DNA from: Synaphobranchus kaupii
Taxonomy: Eukaryota > Chordata > Actinopteri > Anguilliformes > Synaphobranchidae
Reading direction: 5' to 3'
Assembly (NCBI GenBank): GCA_029718625.1
Contig: CM056376.1
Span: 81,054,541 to 81,118,540 of the forward strand
DNA length: 64,000 nucleotides
In this document: piece by piece, positions 1-11,354 of the stretch
How positions within the stretch are numbered: the first letter of the stretch is position 1
How the letters are laid out: each line of letters starts with the position of its first letter
Made by a program: the position numbers and the translations under genes
The notes under the pieces: generated by a model
Told to the model about the DNA's origin: nothing
What the model saw: the letters and a program-made list of their open reading frames with translations, nothing else
Databases searched by the model: none

Positions 1-3000
1 GTTGTTGTCAGTGCTAAGGGCATATTAATGGCAAAGCCGAAGGAGAGCAGACAGTGCCTGCTGATTCTGTCTCTGAAACCCTGGCCGTGTTCATTCCCCC
101 AGTGAGATGTTTTTCCCAATCTGTAAGCGTGTGCGCTCCGTTGATTGGTTTGTGTGGCAGATTGTAAGCGTGATCCAACAATGACTCGAACATGTATGGT
201 TTAATTGCTGCAGGATAATTTATGGATGCCATCTTCACTTTTAGAGTGGGAGTTGTGTGGGTAGATATGAGGGGTGCTTGTGTCATTCCCAGTTAGATAA
301 CCAATCAAGGCAAAGCATGTGAACAAAATGTGTAACACCCACCAAAAATAGGCTATTGAGCTTTAAGGAAGATACATTCACAATGTTTACAAAAATTTTA
401 GAATTATTCAATAATTTTATTTAATTACATTTTTTCTTTCTCAACATGTTTGGTAGACCTTGTGGAATAATATACAATAGCCAAAAAATAGAATAATTGA
501 GGACCTTTAAAGGTTGCAAGTTCAGAACAAGGGGCCAAATCCGGGATTTCGTTATGAAGTTCACTTCCTGGTTGGGCTGGGAGCGGCCATAGTGCCTTTG
601 CTCACTAGCACCACAGCGGTTGGCTCCAGTATAGGTCTTTCACCATATAAGTCAATGGCAGCAATGTTGTCAAAATACTATGGCAATACATTTTTCCCAC
701 AAGAAAATGTAGTTGCAATAGGTGCCTTTCCTTCATCTAATGCCTCTCCATGTGCCAATTTTTTTTAATTATTGTGCCGTTTGGACAGGGTATTAACATT
801 TGTTCAGGACCAGTCAGGGACAGGTTCTGTCACTGGGGTCACTGATTCTATATACTGGTTATATCTATGGTCACTGCACTCATTCGGAGGGGCGGGACCA
901 GAAGAAGGAGACAACAATCATTGGTCTAAAACATGTAACGCCAGACTGGGGTCTTGGGACAAGACAGGCTGTATTTTTGAGTGGAAGTCGAATGGAGAAG
1001 ATACCTTAGTAGCCTACCCTGACAAGCTGTTGTTTTGTGGACACAATTCATAACTTAATAAATTGACTGCCTTGGCGCTCATATTCAACATGTTTGTCAT
1101 CACATATTCAGTTTGGAGTGAGCTATGATGTGTTTACTATGAAAAAAAATACTGTTTTGTGAGATGAGAGACAGCAGGGGATGTTGCAGCAGTTACGTTA
1201 GCATTAATTTACGACACTACAGGCCCAGCGTCTCGGAGCAAGCAGCCAAACTGTGGGTTAAGTATCTGAAATCAATTGCTCCATACCTGTATAGCCATAT
1301 GAATTTATATGTTAATTTAGCTACTCCCCCTGCCATGAACATTACCATTGCTTAGCAATGCTCGGTTAGCTAGCTATCAAGCTAATGATAGCTCATGGCA
1401 AGTCATTTTAACATTTAGCTAGCAAGCTAACGATCGCTCATGGCAAGTCGTTTTAACTAGACAGGATAACCGAAAAATGTATTTCGGGAAATCAACATAA
1501 ATATTGTGCTTAAAATGTCAGTTTAACCTTAAATAAACGTATTATGGACAATAACTGTCCTCATATGTAATTTAAATATGATATACGGACTGTTTTTGCG
1601 CCTTTTAAACGCACATTTTCCCAACATTCGATCAATGATAAGAGTAGGACTCTGACAGCACCGAACACAGATCAGCGCAGCCAGTATTCTGTTCTATTCA
1701 GTGTCTCGCGGTCATTCTGGCAGTTGACTTGATCAACTGTTAGAATTCTGAAAGACTGTCAGGTCAGTATTTTCGCTGGACACTCTGTATATCCCGCCTT
1801 ATAACTTAAAAGTCCCAGCTTATTGGTGAAAGGTTTAAACGGATTCTGAAGATTGACATTTCAGGCTCCCAATTATGCTAACGGTGATGAGCGCACTATT
1901 ACGTTTAGGTAGCCAATAACACGGCTGAATGTTTCTGACGTAATTTACATAGGCACTCTATGCCCAGATCACAATGTCCAATCGACAGTGACCAAGGGAA
2001 GTTGATAACGATTCAGAAAATATATAACTTTTAACGATTTAATTCCATCTTCTAATGGGACTTTTGCCGTTTATCGAGGGTGTGACAGAAATTTTCGGTG
2101 CCACTGACCACAATCGAACGCTTTCACTTTTACAATTCGATTGAACAAGTAACGTTAGAAGTAAATTTTTTATGGGTTAGTGCTATTGGTTTCTGTTAGC
2201 TTCAACATTCTAGCCTCATATGGCGAACAATAAAGGCTAACAATAAACTAGCATTTACTTCTTGTAAGTTTGATCACCACAGCGATGAAGTAAAAAAGTC
2301 AATAAACTACGTTTTCTGTCAGAATTCACTGCTGTCAACGTTCTAAAGCTCCGGTTTGCCCTCCCTATTTTAACATTTAGCTAGCAAGCTAACAATAGCT
2401 TATGGCAAGCCGTTTTAATTTAACAGTTATTCGACTTTCTGAAGTCCTCCTATAGTTGCCCAATGGCCTAACTGGCCATATAAGTTAGCTAGCTTCTGTG
2501 ATTGCCTAGCTAACGTTACTAGCCAGCTTCACCAACTAGCTAGGTCCTAAGAGCAGCTAACGTTAGTTTAACTAGAACGTTTTCATTTGCTTACAAAATA
2601 AAATGTAGCCACAAACGGCAGCCATAGACTGTAACTGGTGGTTTTCAATCTTTTTAATAAGAGGACAGGTTCGGGCAGGTATTACGAACAATAGCCTAAC
2701 GTTATTAGGCTAAGTTATTTGGTCGTTTAGGTCTATGGAATGAGCAAAACCTAACCGGACATTTCTAAACCTGGATAGGTTTTTTTTTTCGGTCCCAAAA
2801 TTAAGAAAATGTGCGGGGAATAGAGCCAAAGTGTTAGCGGTATATTTGTACTCAATACGGGGATGTTTAAAATAAAACCAATAATTTACCAGAAAAGAAA
2901 AGAATACAGAGTTTGTGCTTTTGTAAATGTTTGCAATGTTTGTGATTAGGTTACAGGATGCAGATGAAAGTTAATGCCAGCTACGATGTAATGTAGGCTA

Positions 3001-3767
3001 CTATGCTTTAGCTAGCATGTGAACCCACTAACCTACAATGCCGAGTTTATCTGGAACAATTTTCAGAATGGGGTTGTAACATATTTTATGGTCTCCCTCA
3101 GAGCGGAGGGAAGGAAAACGGTTCCCACATTGTGAAACGAGCTAATTACGAGAATGAGCTTAATTGAACTAATGATTGGCATCTGTGGGGAGAAGTGAAT
3201 GATCGAAAGCAGGGAATTGAATGATTGAAAGGGGAGCGCACCTGGTGCAAAAGGGAGTTGATGATGTGAGACGAGCGAGAGAGGACGGATTGCTACTGAG
3301 CTCCTGGAAACGTGTGGCGGGTTCTTTTCTTTTTTATTTTAAACTTCCTTATGTTTGGTTACCTTACCTTTATTTTGTGTGACATGTGAACTGAGTGACA
3401 TGTAAATGTGTGTGGCGAGACTTACCTGATGGCGAAGAGATGGACTGGCAAAACCCCGCAGAAATCAAGACGCAAGTGCCTCGTGAAAACCCGGGACTGG
3501 AGGGCAGCATTGGCGGCGGACTACAGAGCTGGTCGTTGCGACGGAGCCTGTGGAACCGGGGCGAGCGAGACAAAGTGATTGCGGGAGTTTGCCTTCTCCC
3601 TTGCCGTAAGGAGTGTGTTTTCACTTAATTCGAGCACAGCGTGTGTGGGTCCAGTCTGGAGCGAGCGGGGAACTGCGCAGCCAAGGGTATGTCCTACTTT
3701 CCCCTGCCTAGAGTCGGTGTCATGTGGGGAAGGACTCCACTCTTTGTTTTCTTTTGTTTATCGTTAA
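1..3767. other. Intergenic DNA, no gene recognised
   Basis: I see no coding region here. Open frames are short and none resembles a known domain. The DNA is AT-rich with many GCTAGC and TAACGTTAGC words, a common texture of fish intergenic DNA. A 45-bp dispersed repeat (separate entry) is the only clear structure. Bases 3110-3767 are richer in GC and look repeat-derived, but I could not define their borders. Confidence 0.5.
1364..1458 (+). repeat. 45-bp direct repeat, two tandem copies
   Basis: Two neighbouring copies share the order TAGCTA...CAAGCTAA...ATAGCTCATGGCAAGTC followed by TTTTAAC. A third diverged copy, with GCTTATGGCAAGCCGTTTTAA, lies at about 2371-2424. No function is apparent. 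Confidence 0.6.
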
Positions 3768-3794
3768 AGCCGCCTTTCCAGTGAATACGACGTA

Positions 3795-4765
3795 GGGGAG
3801 AACCGGGACGAAGGAATAACATTGATTTTCGCGAAAACTACAGAAACCCGAATACCGTAGATCAGTCAGTATGTGACACATGTGTAATCATTTCACTCTG
3901 CAAAGAACCTGTGCGTCCCGTTTTGGCGGAGTGCTAGACCAAAGTTATTTTTGACCGCTGAAAGTAAAATATCAAAACCGGAAGTGTTTTTCGGTTGTAA
4001 AAGTGTGTTTATGTTTTGAATTTTCCAAACATGCATAATTTTCTTAACACAACTGTTGACTAAAGGACAGCATAGGTTTCGAATGGCATGCTTGCGAGAC
4101 TTAGCTGCTAGCTAAGTTGAAAGCAAGCGAGACACGAGCGGGACGAAAGACACACTGTTAAAAGGCAGTGGTGAAAATCAATGCACAACCTTGGAATGCG
4201 TATTGACCCCATCAGAACCGAGTATTCAATGCCGTGGTATAATAAGCATCAATAAATGATGTCTAGTAGCTATTATAAAGGTGAGTTGCTATTAAATCAT
4301 CAATTTCAGACCATTTAACGTTGCGATGCAAAATTCTATTAATTATGCAACATTATGCTCTTGACGCATGGTTGATTTTCATGGATTTTAAACTTATAGC
4401 CTAGCATTATTCATTGACTCGTCCCTAACATGGCATTTTGCCTGACAGTACATTTGTTGAAAGGAATGAGCATAAAAAACAACAAGACAGAGATAAGACC
4501 GCTAAAGCACACTTTTCCTCACGTGATTCTTTCGTCCCGATTCAGTGTGTTTTTCGTCCCGCAGCAGGGACGAAAGACACATTGCACTCATCCTGTTTGC
4601 GGCCAATTTATATCCGACTTGTTTATGCTGGTAACAAAATTTCCATTGCTATTAGTGAGGGACACATACAAGTTGTTTGTCAGAAAATATGGCCTCTCTA
4701 GCTCTATTGACTTTCGAGTAAACCGGATGAATGTAAAAAGTTAATCTTTCGACCCGGTTCTCCCC
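3795..4765. mobile_element. Mariner-like MITE with TA duplication
   Basis: Inverted ends GGGGAGAACCGGGACGAA at 3795 and its complement ending at 4765 (one mismatch) are flanked by TA on both sides, as in Tc1/mariner elements. The ~970-bp interior has no transposase-like frame. It sits only 27 bases inside the left end of the Harbinger-like element, so it inserted later. Confidence 0.65.
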
Positions 4766-5514
4766 TACGTACAAGAACTTACCAGAAGTCATTCATTTTC
4801 TATGGCCAGTCATGTATCGGATGTGAGGAGCTCCGGTGGACTGCGCTGCAGGGATTTTCTGTCCGACCGAGGCTACGGATACGTTGAAAATTTTCAACTT
4901 TTGTGACAGAATTTAATCCGACACCAGACAGTAAATGACAAAACGATGCTAGCTAACATAGACGATGCTAGCTAACATCAATGGTGAATGTAGCCAAGGC
5001 CTATTTGCGACGAAATAAACCAGTAAGCAAAATAAGCAAGATAATTATCTATTGATTGATTGATGGTTTTTGATTAATTTAAAAATTAATAAATAAGGAT
5101 ATTTTAATCGATTCTCCATGTATGTTATTTTAAATGAAAACATGTGCTGTTACAAGTCGCCTAGCTATCAGGCTGGTGCTTGCTAGCTACAGTGAATCAA
5201 TACAGTAATGCATATGCTATCCTTTAGCTTTGCCCAACTGTTTGCTGCTACTGAATATTGAACATTTCTTTGCATTGTATAGTGTAACCTTAGCGTACTT
5301 TAGCCAACGTTAAATGGAACTAAGGTGAGTTAGCTAGGCTATGTATCTAACTGTGTTGTTTTTGTAGCCTAAAAGATTTTATGTTGACGTGTATGGGGGG
5401 CCAACAGTGCCAACATTCTGTCATCTGCGAGTGCGACTGCAAATGCAATTGCCTTATACTGTGCGCTTTAATTGGTCACAACATCTCACTCGCAGGTTTA
5501 CTCGTGTCACTCAT

Positions 5515-5652
5515 ACGCACTAGCACTTGCACTGGCACTCGCAGTTGCATTCGCGTTGGCAGTCGCATTGGCATTCGCAGTCGCATTCGCACTGGCACTC
5601 ACAGTCGCATTCGCACTGGCACTCACAGTCGCATTCGCACTGGCACTCGCAG
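5515..5652 (+). repeat. 24-bp minisatellite
   Basis: About five copies of a 24-bp unit containing CAGTCGCATTCGCACTGG; the last three are almost perfect. The unit length is a multiple of three, so frames stay open through it, but there is no sign that it is translated. Confidence 0.8.
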
Positions 5653-5742
5653 TTAGGTTGTTCACATACTTCTGACTAAATGCTCTTTAGAATAGTTTAA
5701 ATTATTCTCCCTGAACTATTTCAAGCTCTATTTTCTTGTTTA

Positions 5743-6864
5743 TGTTAGGATCCTGTAATTCTGTCTGTTTATTTCTTTATTTGTTATTATTTTCCTGATT
5801 TCTTTTCCCTCGCGATTGTCAGTCCACGTTCCATGTTTTCTGAGATTCCACTCCCTGTCTTTGTCATTGCACTATTCGGGTGATTTTGGGAACATTCGGG
5901 TTTCCTCTGTATTTCGTATATCTCGTTTTCTTCCTTCTGGCTTTATTTATATTTGTATATAATACTAATGTACTAATCATACTAACTGTTAGATTAGATT
6001 TAATACCAACCTGCTAACAAACTAACATGTATATAATACTAACCAGCTAACCTACTAACATTAGGGTTCTAGAGTTCACTACTAACATTACTAATTACTA
6101 ATTCATCTTGAGTTTCTATCTGCAGCTGTCATTTCCCTCCTTGTTATCCTATCCCTGTATCGATCTGTGATTTCACATTCTCTGCACGTGTCCACTTTCG
6201 TGTTCCTCCCCTCTGAGCTGTGCACTTGTTTACCTGCTAACTCCAGGCCATTTCTTATCATTGTGTCTGTGTATTCCAGTCCGTGTCTTACGTTTCCCCT
6301 GTCATTGTTTTATTGGTCCCTGTTAACCCTCACTGTTCTCACCTGTGAGCAATCTCCCTTCCCTGCTTCCACACACCTGATTCCCATTATGTCTGTCTCC
6401 CTCTGTGTATATATACCTTGTCATTTCAGTGTTCTTCGCGAGTTCCTTGTACTAAATATTTTGCTTCTGTGTTGCCTGTTTTTTCCCGAGATACTGCCCG
6501 AGTTGTTCTGTTTATTCTGAGTATCTGTTTTCTAGTTTTTTTTGTTTCCCTCGTCCGTTACCTGTTGTTGTTTTATTTCTGTTTTGTTTTCTTTTTGTTC
6601 CTCCTCTGCCTTACCGGTTTTGACCCCTGCCTGTGTTCTTGCGACCCTGGTTTTGGATCCTGCTTTTGTACCTTTGCTGTGCCTTCCCGGTTTGACCCCT
6701 GCCTGTTCCTTGACCACTCTTTGGACTGTGCTTTGTACCGTTGCCATGTCTCCCCGGTTTTTGACCCAGCCTGTTTACCATGGATTGCTGCCTTGCCCTT
6801 TATTAAACTTCGGTTTTTTATACTCCTGCCTGCGTTTGGGTCCTTCCCCCACCAACACCTAACA
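5743..6864 (+). mobile_element. Solo LTR (Gypsy-like), 1.12 kb
   Basis: It starts TGTTAGG and ends CCTAACA, a 7-bp inverted pair with the TG...CA ends of an LTR. It is flanked by GTTTA (5738-5742) and GTTTG (6865-6869), a 5-bp duplication with one change. Inside are the pyrimidine-rich GACCCCTGCCTG-type phrases and a TATTAAAC shortly before the 3' end, as seen in fish Gypsy LTRs. No internal region or second LTR follows, so it is a recombined solo copy. The open frames within it are accidental. Confidence 0.75.
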
Positions 6865-7089
6865 GTTTGTCCCTGTACCCCTCCAGGGCAACAATATTTA
6901 GTACCAGGTGCTCTCTCACATTGCGACAGAATGACTGACTCAATACGACCTATTCAATAGTGTGGAATGACTGACACTAGTGGGCGCAATCCGACTGTCG
7001 CTTGCGTAGTCGTATTCAGTGGAAAGGCGGCTTAAGTGTTTGGTGTCATATGCAACTGACTTTGGTTTTGTGTGAATGTGAACCGCCGT

Positions 7090-7640
7090 GTCTATCACTG
7101 AACAGGACATTCGATGTGAATTCTGGGTAATATGAGCTTGCCTAGTCTGCTCTTTTACAGACTCGTTCCCCTGAGAAAAGTTGAGAGTGGATGGACTATG
7201 TCACAAACTTCACTTGGCTTTTTAACGGATTGGACGCACACTTAAAATGGAGACCGAGGGTACATCCTGGTCTCAAAAGGGATTCCCCCAAGTGAAGTTT
7301 ACGAGGGTGGAGCAAAAACTGGATTGGGCGCAGCCAGTGGCTGCATTCAAATTGCCAAAAAAAAGCTCCTTTTTCCTTTCCTTGCAACTTTTCCTTGACC
7401 TCGCCAGAAAACGTCATGGGGGTCAAGGAAAAGTTGGAAGGAGAGATTTACAAGGAATCTAACGTCTACTGTGGAATTCGAACCTCCTTCTCTACCTTGC
7501 GTCGTGGTGCGACGTCCAGTCGTATTGACGTGTCTGTTCAACATAGCGAACTACAACTTCACGAAAAATTATGGCTGCGTCCCAATCCAGTTTTTGCTCC
7601 ACCCTCGTAAACTTCACTTGCAAACTTCACTTGGGAGGAT
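7090..7640. repeat. Dispersed repeat with inverted internal copy; relative at 25084-25340
   Basis: Bases 7090-7330 match 25084-25340 closely in the same order (ATTCGATGTGAATT, GCAGACTCGTTCCC, CATCCTGGTCTCAAAAGG, GGGTGGAGCAAAAA). The segment 7568-7640 repeats part of 7275-7330 in inverted orientation (GGCTGCGTCCCAATCCAG, TTTTGCTCCACCCTCG). This suggests a MITE family, with another short insertion at about 7335-7567. Exact ends and target duplications are not clear to me. Confidence 0.5.
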
Positions 7641-8380
7641 GTGACGCACATACCAAAAAAACAGGAGTATACACTTGCTTTTAGCGAGTGGGAGGGAGCG
7701 AGGGCGGAGCGGGTTATTTGAATTGAGACGCACTTCACCCCGTCTATACTCGGAAGTTATGCTGCTGCACAGTGGCGTATCGTGGGATCTCGGATCATGT
7801 CTGTCACCGTAGCCTTGGCTACCTTTAAACGGATTAAACTCTCAACCTGTTTTCACTAATTACCAGTCAAGCAGTTGATTTACTGAATAACAAATATCAA
7901 TAAATACAGCAAGTTGTGTGGGCTAGCATATTTATTTGTGTCATAAATTTGCGTAGCATTTAAATAAAGCATTTAAACCGAACATATTTTCAACCTGTTT
8001 CCGTTTATTTTGCTTGCTTATGTCAATCAAGCAAATTCCTTGAATAGTCTAATCAATTATGTAGCCTATAGGCTAATGATTAACAAATGACAATGACAAA
8101 GAGATAACCAATGTGAGATTGTTTAATAAGGGTGGCAATAATTCAGAATAATTAACTGGCAAAAAAAACACGTTTTCTCTGAATTGCACGCATTGTGTTT
8201 TCTCATCACGTTAAAGAATGTCATTAATTTAAGACGGCACTCGATTTAGTCAAAACATTAGAAAGCATAGGCTACGTTTAAAGAGGAAAACCTCTTAAAT
8301 TCCTGGAACCAGCGTTGAGGGCAATGCATGCTTTCAAGCTAGAAAAACGAATTTACCCAAATATGTTTTGTTCATTGATC
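7641..8380. other. Intergenic DNA, nothing recognised
   Basis: AT-rich sequence between the 7.1-7.6 kb repeat and the large composite element. I find no coding frame, RNA gene or transposon end. Confidence 0.5.
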
Positions 8381-9092
8381 CCCAGCTAACAAAATGACGT
8401 CCTGAGTACGTCCTCTAAATGGACCACAAAGTAATTAGGACGTTGGAAATTAACGTTCTCCGGACATTATTTTGTAGGGTTCCTTTGATGTCCTGGGGAC
8501 GTTTTTCTTAATGTCAAAACGATGTTTTCAGGACGTTCTTAATACAGTCATAGGACCATAAAATTACGTCCTGTGCACATCCTCTAAATGGACCACAAAG
8601 TTATTATGACATTGTATGACTGTATTAAGAACGTCCTGAAAACGTTTCCAGGACATCATAGGACCCCCTATAAAATAACGTCCGGAGAATATTCATTTGT
8701 AACGTCCTGATAACGTTGTGATCCATTTAGAGGACGTCCACAGGACGTCATTTTATGGTCCTATGACTGTATTAAGAACATCCCGAAAATGTTGTTTTGA
8801 CGTTATGAAAAACGTCCCCGGGACAACAATGGAACTGTAACGTTCCGTTCCCATCCTGTCCGTTTTCCATATTTTGCCCTCTCCCTCCGTGTCATGTTTG
8901 ACTTCCTTTGTCCGTGTTTTTCCCCGTGCTGCAGACTGGGCGTGTTCCCTCCGTTTGTTCTACTCCATTTCTCCACTCCTGTCTCAGCCTATCCCCTCTT
9001 TCCATTTCTGCATGCATTCCTCACACTCCGCTCTGTTCAATCACCCACGCATACATTTGCACGCTTTCCTAATTGATACCAATTACACTCCT

Positions 9093-9099
9093 TATTTAA
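9093..9099 (+). promoter_or_regulatory. Candidate TATA box of LTR A
   Basis: TATTTAA in a context shared with element B (TATTTAAC, then CACCTGCTGTCT). Conservation between diverged LTRs suggests a promoter; the start site cannot be read from the sequence. Confidence 0.45.
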
Positions 9100-9828
9100 C
9101 TCACCTGCTGTCTTCTGTTCGGGGCCAGTTCATTAACGTTGTTCGACTCTCTAACTTTGTTCGTTTGAAACCTCTGGTCATGTTATCCCTTGTCTAGTTC
9201 TCTTGCACAGTTTGGTTTCGTATTAGGTGTTCCTTCACCCTGCTTAACTGTGCTAACTACCTTTCTACAGTTTGGTTCTGTCTCGGTGCTTAAAGGCACT
9301 CTGCCAACTGTTGATAACCTTAGTCTGTCCAGTGTTTGTGTGGCTCTACCTGCCGCACCTTATCTGCCTTGCTAACCACTACTCTGTTGTTGTCTGCCAG
9401 TCTGCAGTTGTTCGCTACTCCCTGTTTGTATTGCGGTACCCCCGCTTGCCACCTGACGTTGTGCCCGCAGCAGGGCGTTCTGCTCCTCCATTCTACAGCT
9501 GTTCCTGCGTCCGGCCGTGGCAACCGCCAGTGTTACGGTTCCGGTTGCACTTGCTGCTGTTTGCCCTGCTGCCTCATCCGGGCCAACCCGAGGTCCGCTG
9601 CACTGTCCTGCCCTGCCGTATCTGCCGCTACCCCTTCCTCTGCATCTACTACCCGATTGCCTGTTACCAGTAACACCCCGGTCTTCCCTACTCTAACTTC
9701 ATGCATAACCATAACCAGCTTGTCTGTTATTTATGTCCTCCCTCGCTTCAGGAGACAAGTTTGAAGCACAAGTTATTGGATGCCTAGCGCTCCCCCTATC
9801 TGTCCTGTCTGTCCAGATCCGCCAAGTC

Positions 9829-10312
9829 CAGTTCCGGTTTGGAACGATTCCTGAGTGACCTGCGAAGTCCAGTTCCGGCTTGGAACGACTCCCGGGTGAT
9901 CCGTCTAGTCCTGTCCCGGTGCGGGGATATTCCTGAGTGACCCGCACAGTCCAGTTTCGGTTTGGAACAATCCAGTTCCAGTCTTGTCCAGTTCCGGTTT
10001 GGAACAACCCAGTGTTCCAGTCTAGTCCAGTTCCGGTGTGACCCGATCCAGTTCCAGTTCAGTCCAGTTCCGGTTTGGAACAACCCAGTGTTCCAGTCTA
10101 GTCCAGTTCCGGTGTGACCCGATCCAGCTCCAGTTTAGTCCAGTTCCGGTTTGGAACATCCAGGGTTCCAGTTCAAAGTCCAGTTCCAGTTTGGAACAAT
10201 CCAGTGTTCCCGTTCAAGTCCAGTTCCGGTTTGGAACAACATTGTTCCAGTTCAGTCCAATTCCGGTTTGGAACATCCAGTGTTCCTGTCCAGTCCAGCT
10301 CCGGCTTGGAGC
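9829..10312 (+). repeat. Array of about ten GTTCCGGTTTGGAAC hairpin motifs
   Basis: The 15-nt inverted repeat GTTCC-GGTTT-GGAAC recurs near 9832, 9872, 9953, 9990, 10067, 10143, 10184, 10224, 10261 and 10299 within longer imperfect repeats (TCCAGTTCC..., AGTGTTCCAGTC...). In the last copy both arms change together to GCTCC/GGAGC, so pairing is kept. Four copies occur in LTR B (about 53706-53911). TTCCGG also matches an ETS-type core and GGAACA/TGTTCC a steroid-receptor half-site, so binding sites are an alternative to RNA structure. Confidence 0.8.
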
Positions 10313-10323
10313 AAATTGAAGTC

Positions 10324-10398
10324 CCGGAGAATCTCCGGACTATTACTACCTGTGTTAATTCTGTGTACAGCTTGGGACTGCCCCAAGCTCTAAATAAA
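10324..10398 (+). terminator. Two hairpins and AATAAA at the 3' part of LTR A
   Basis: Hairpin 1: CCGGAG (10324-10329) pairs with CTCCGG (10333-10338) around a 3-nt loop. Hairpin 2: AGCTTGGG (10369-10376) pairs with CCCAAGCT (10382-10389) around a 5-nt loop. AATAAA follows at 10393-10398. The same arrangement with different stem sequences is found in element B. This is the expected polyadenylation region of an LTR transcript. The segment is repeated in the two LTR tails (about 11220 and 11880). Confidence 0.7.
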
Positions 10399-10469
10399 TA
10401 ACCTTTCCTTGTACCTCCGCCTCCTTGTTGTTGCACTTGGGTCCAGCCCGTGTACAGGTTCATGACAGA

Positions 10470-11354
10470 ATGAACTGGCCAGAAATGGACCCAGCCGACT
10501 TGGACCTGTTCCACCCCGCCTTCGGCCGCTATGCTGCAAGGCAGTTCCGGTACGAACTCGCCTGCCAGAATGCTCTGGATAAACATCTGAGCCAGTGCCT
10601 GGGAGGGTACCAAGGCCTGGGCGATACAAGCACCGCCGGCCTCCAGGGCGACGCACTCGTCGTCCCCTCCGGCCGGCCTCCAGGGCTACACAGTCGCCGC
10701 CGGCCAGCCCTCAGGGCGATGATACTGTCGCCGCCGCCCGTCCCCAGGGCGATAATGTGGTCGTCGTCGCCCGTCCCCAGGGCGATAATACGGTCGCCAC
10801 CGCCCCTCTCCAGGGCAATGATGTGGTGGTCGTCGCCCGTCCCCAGGGTGAGGAGACCATGGCCGCTGCCCGTTTCCAGGGCGATGATACGGTCGTCGTC
10901 GCCCGTCCCCAGGGCGATGATGCGGTCTCCGCCGTCCGTCCCCAGGGCGATAATACGGTCACCACCGCCCCTCTCCAGGGCAATGATGTGGTGGTCGTCG
11001 CCCGTCCCCAGGGCGAGGAGTCCATTGCCGCCGCCAGCCTCCAGGGCGATGATGCGGTCGCTGCCGCCTGTCTCCAGGGTGAGGATGTGGCCGCTGCCGC
11101 CGGTCTCCAGGGCAATGATGCGGTTGCCGCTGCCCGTCTCCAGGGCGATGATGCGATCCAGTGTTCCTGTCCAGTCCAGCTCCGGCTTGGAGCAAATTGA
11201 AGTCCCGGAGAATCTCCGGACTATTACTACCTGTGTTAATTCTGTGTACAGCTTGGGACTGCCCCAAGCTCTAAATAAACAACCTTTTCTTGTACCTCCG
11301 CCTCCTTGTCGTTGCACTTGGGTCCAGCCCGTGTACAGGTTCATGACAGAATGA
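10470..11354 (+). CDS. Element A repeat protein, first copy
   Basis: The ATG lies 3 bases after the LTR end. The predicted product is 294 residues. Residues 1-60 carry the segment shared with element B: DLFHPAFG, then RQF.YELACQNALDKHLS, then GG.QG.GDTSTAGLQGDAL. Imperfect 11-residue repeats of the type SRAMMRSPPPV follow, encoded by a 33-bp minisatellite in which the other frames are also open. The reading frame then runs into the LTR tail and ends there, so the native C-terminus is probably lost. The start resembles fish Gypsy gag starts (MDPAD-type; here an internal MDPADLD at residue 6). There is no capsid, zinc-knuckle or pol homology. Function unknown. Confidence 0.45.
   Translation: MNWPEMDPADLDLFHPAFGRYAARQFRYELACQNALDKHLSQCLGGYQGLGDTSTAGLQGDALVVPSGRPPGLHSRRRPALRAMILSPPPVPRAIMWSSSPVPRAIIRSPPPLSRAMMWWSSPVPRVRRPWPLPVSRAMIRSSSPVPRAMMRSPPSVPRAIIRSPPPLSRAMMWWSSPVPRARSPLPPPASRAMMRSLPPVSRVRMWPLPPVSRAMMRLPLPVSRAMMRSSVPVQSSSGLEQIEVPENLRTITTCVNSVYSLGLPQALNKQPFLVPPPPCRCTWVQPVYRFMTE

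Larger units (their letters stand above)
3768..7032. mobile_element. PIF/Harbinger-like non-autonomous element, TAA duplication
   Basis: The ends are inverted repeats: AGCCGCCTTTCC at 3768 and GGAAAGGCGGCT ending at 7032. The match continues inward through GAATACGAC with one mismatch. Both ends are flanked by TAA (3765-3767 and 7033-7035), the TWA-type 3-bp duplication typical of PIF/Harbinger. No transposase is visible. The element was later hit by a mariner-like MITE (3795-4765) and an LTR element now reduced to a solo LTR (5743-6864). The remaining sequence includes a 24-bp tandem repeat. Superfamily assignment rests only on the 3-bp duplication. Confidence 0.6.

Noticed and set aside
14..286. 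90-codon minus-strand open frame at the window start
   Set aside because: No domain, no splice-site context and no homologue I recognise; likely chance.
772..1053. 93-codon plus-strand frame
   Set aside because: It begins at a non-ATG-like context, overlaps other chance frames and has no recognisable motif.
5515..5652. 24-bp regular repeats considered as a CRISPR array
   Set aside because: The units are contiguous with no spacers; this is a eukaryotic minisatellite.
6167..6960. Overlapping 117- and 180-codon frames rich in Phe, Leu and Cys
   Set aside because: They lie within a solo LTR (5743-6864); the composition reflects its pyrimidine-rich DNA.
9272..9764. 133- and 142-codon frames in LTR A, and the 141-codon frames at 53215 and 57761 in LTR B
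   Set aside because: They are inside LTRs, upstream of the poly(A) signal, and the frames of A and B do not align as proteins.
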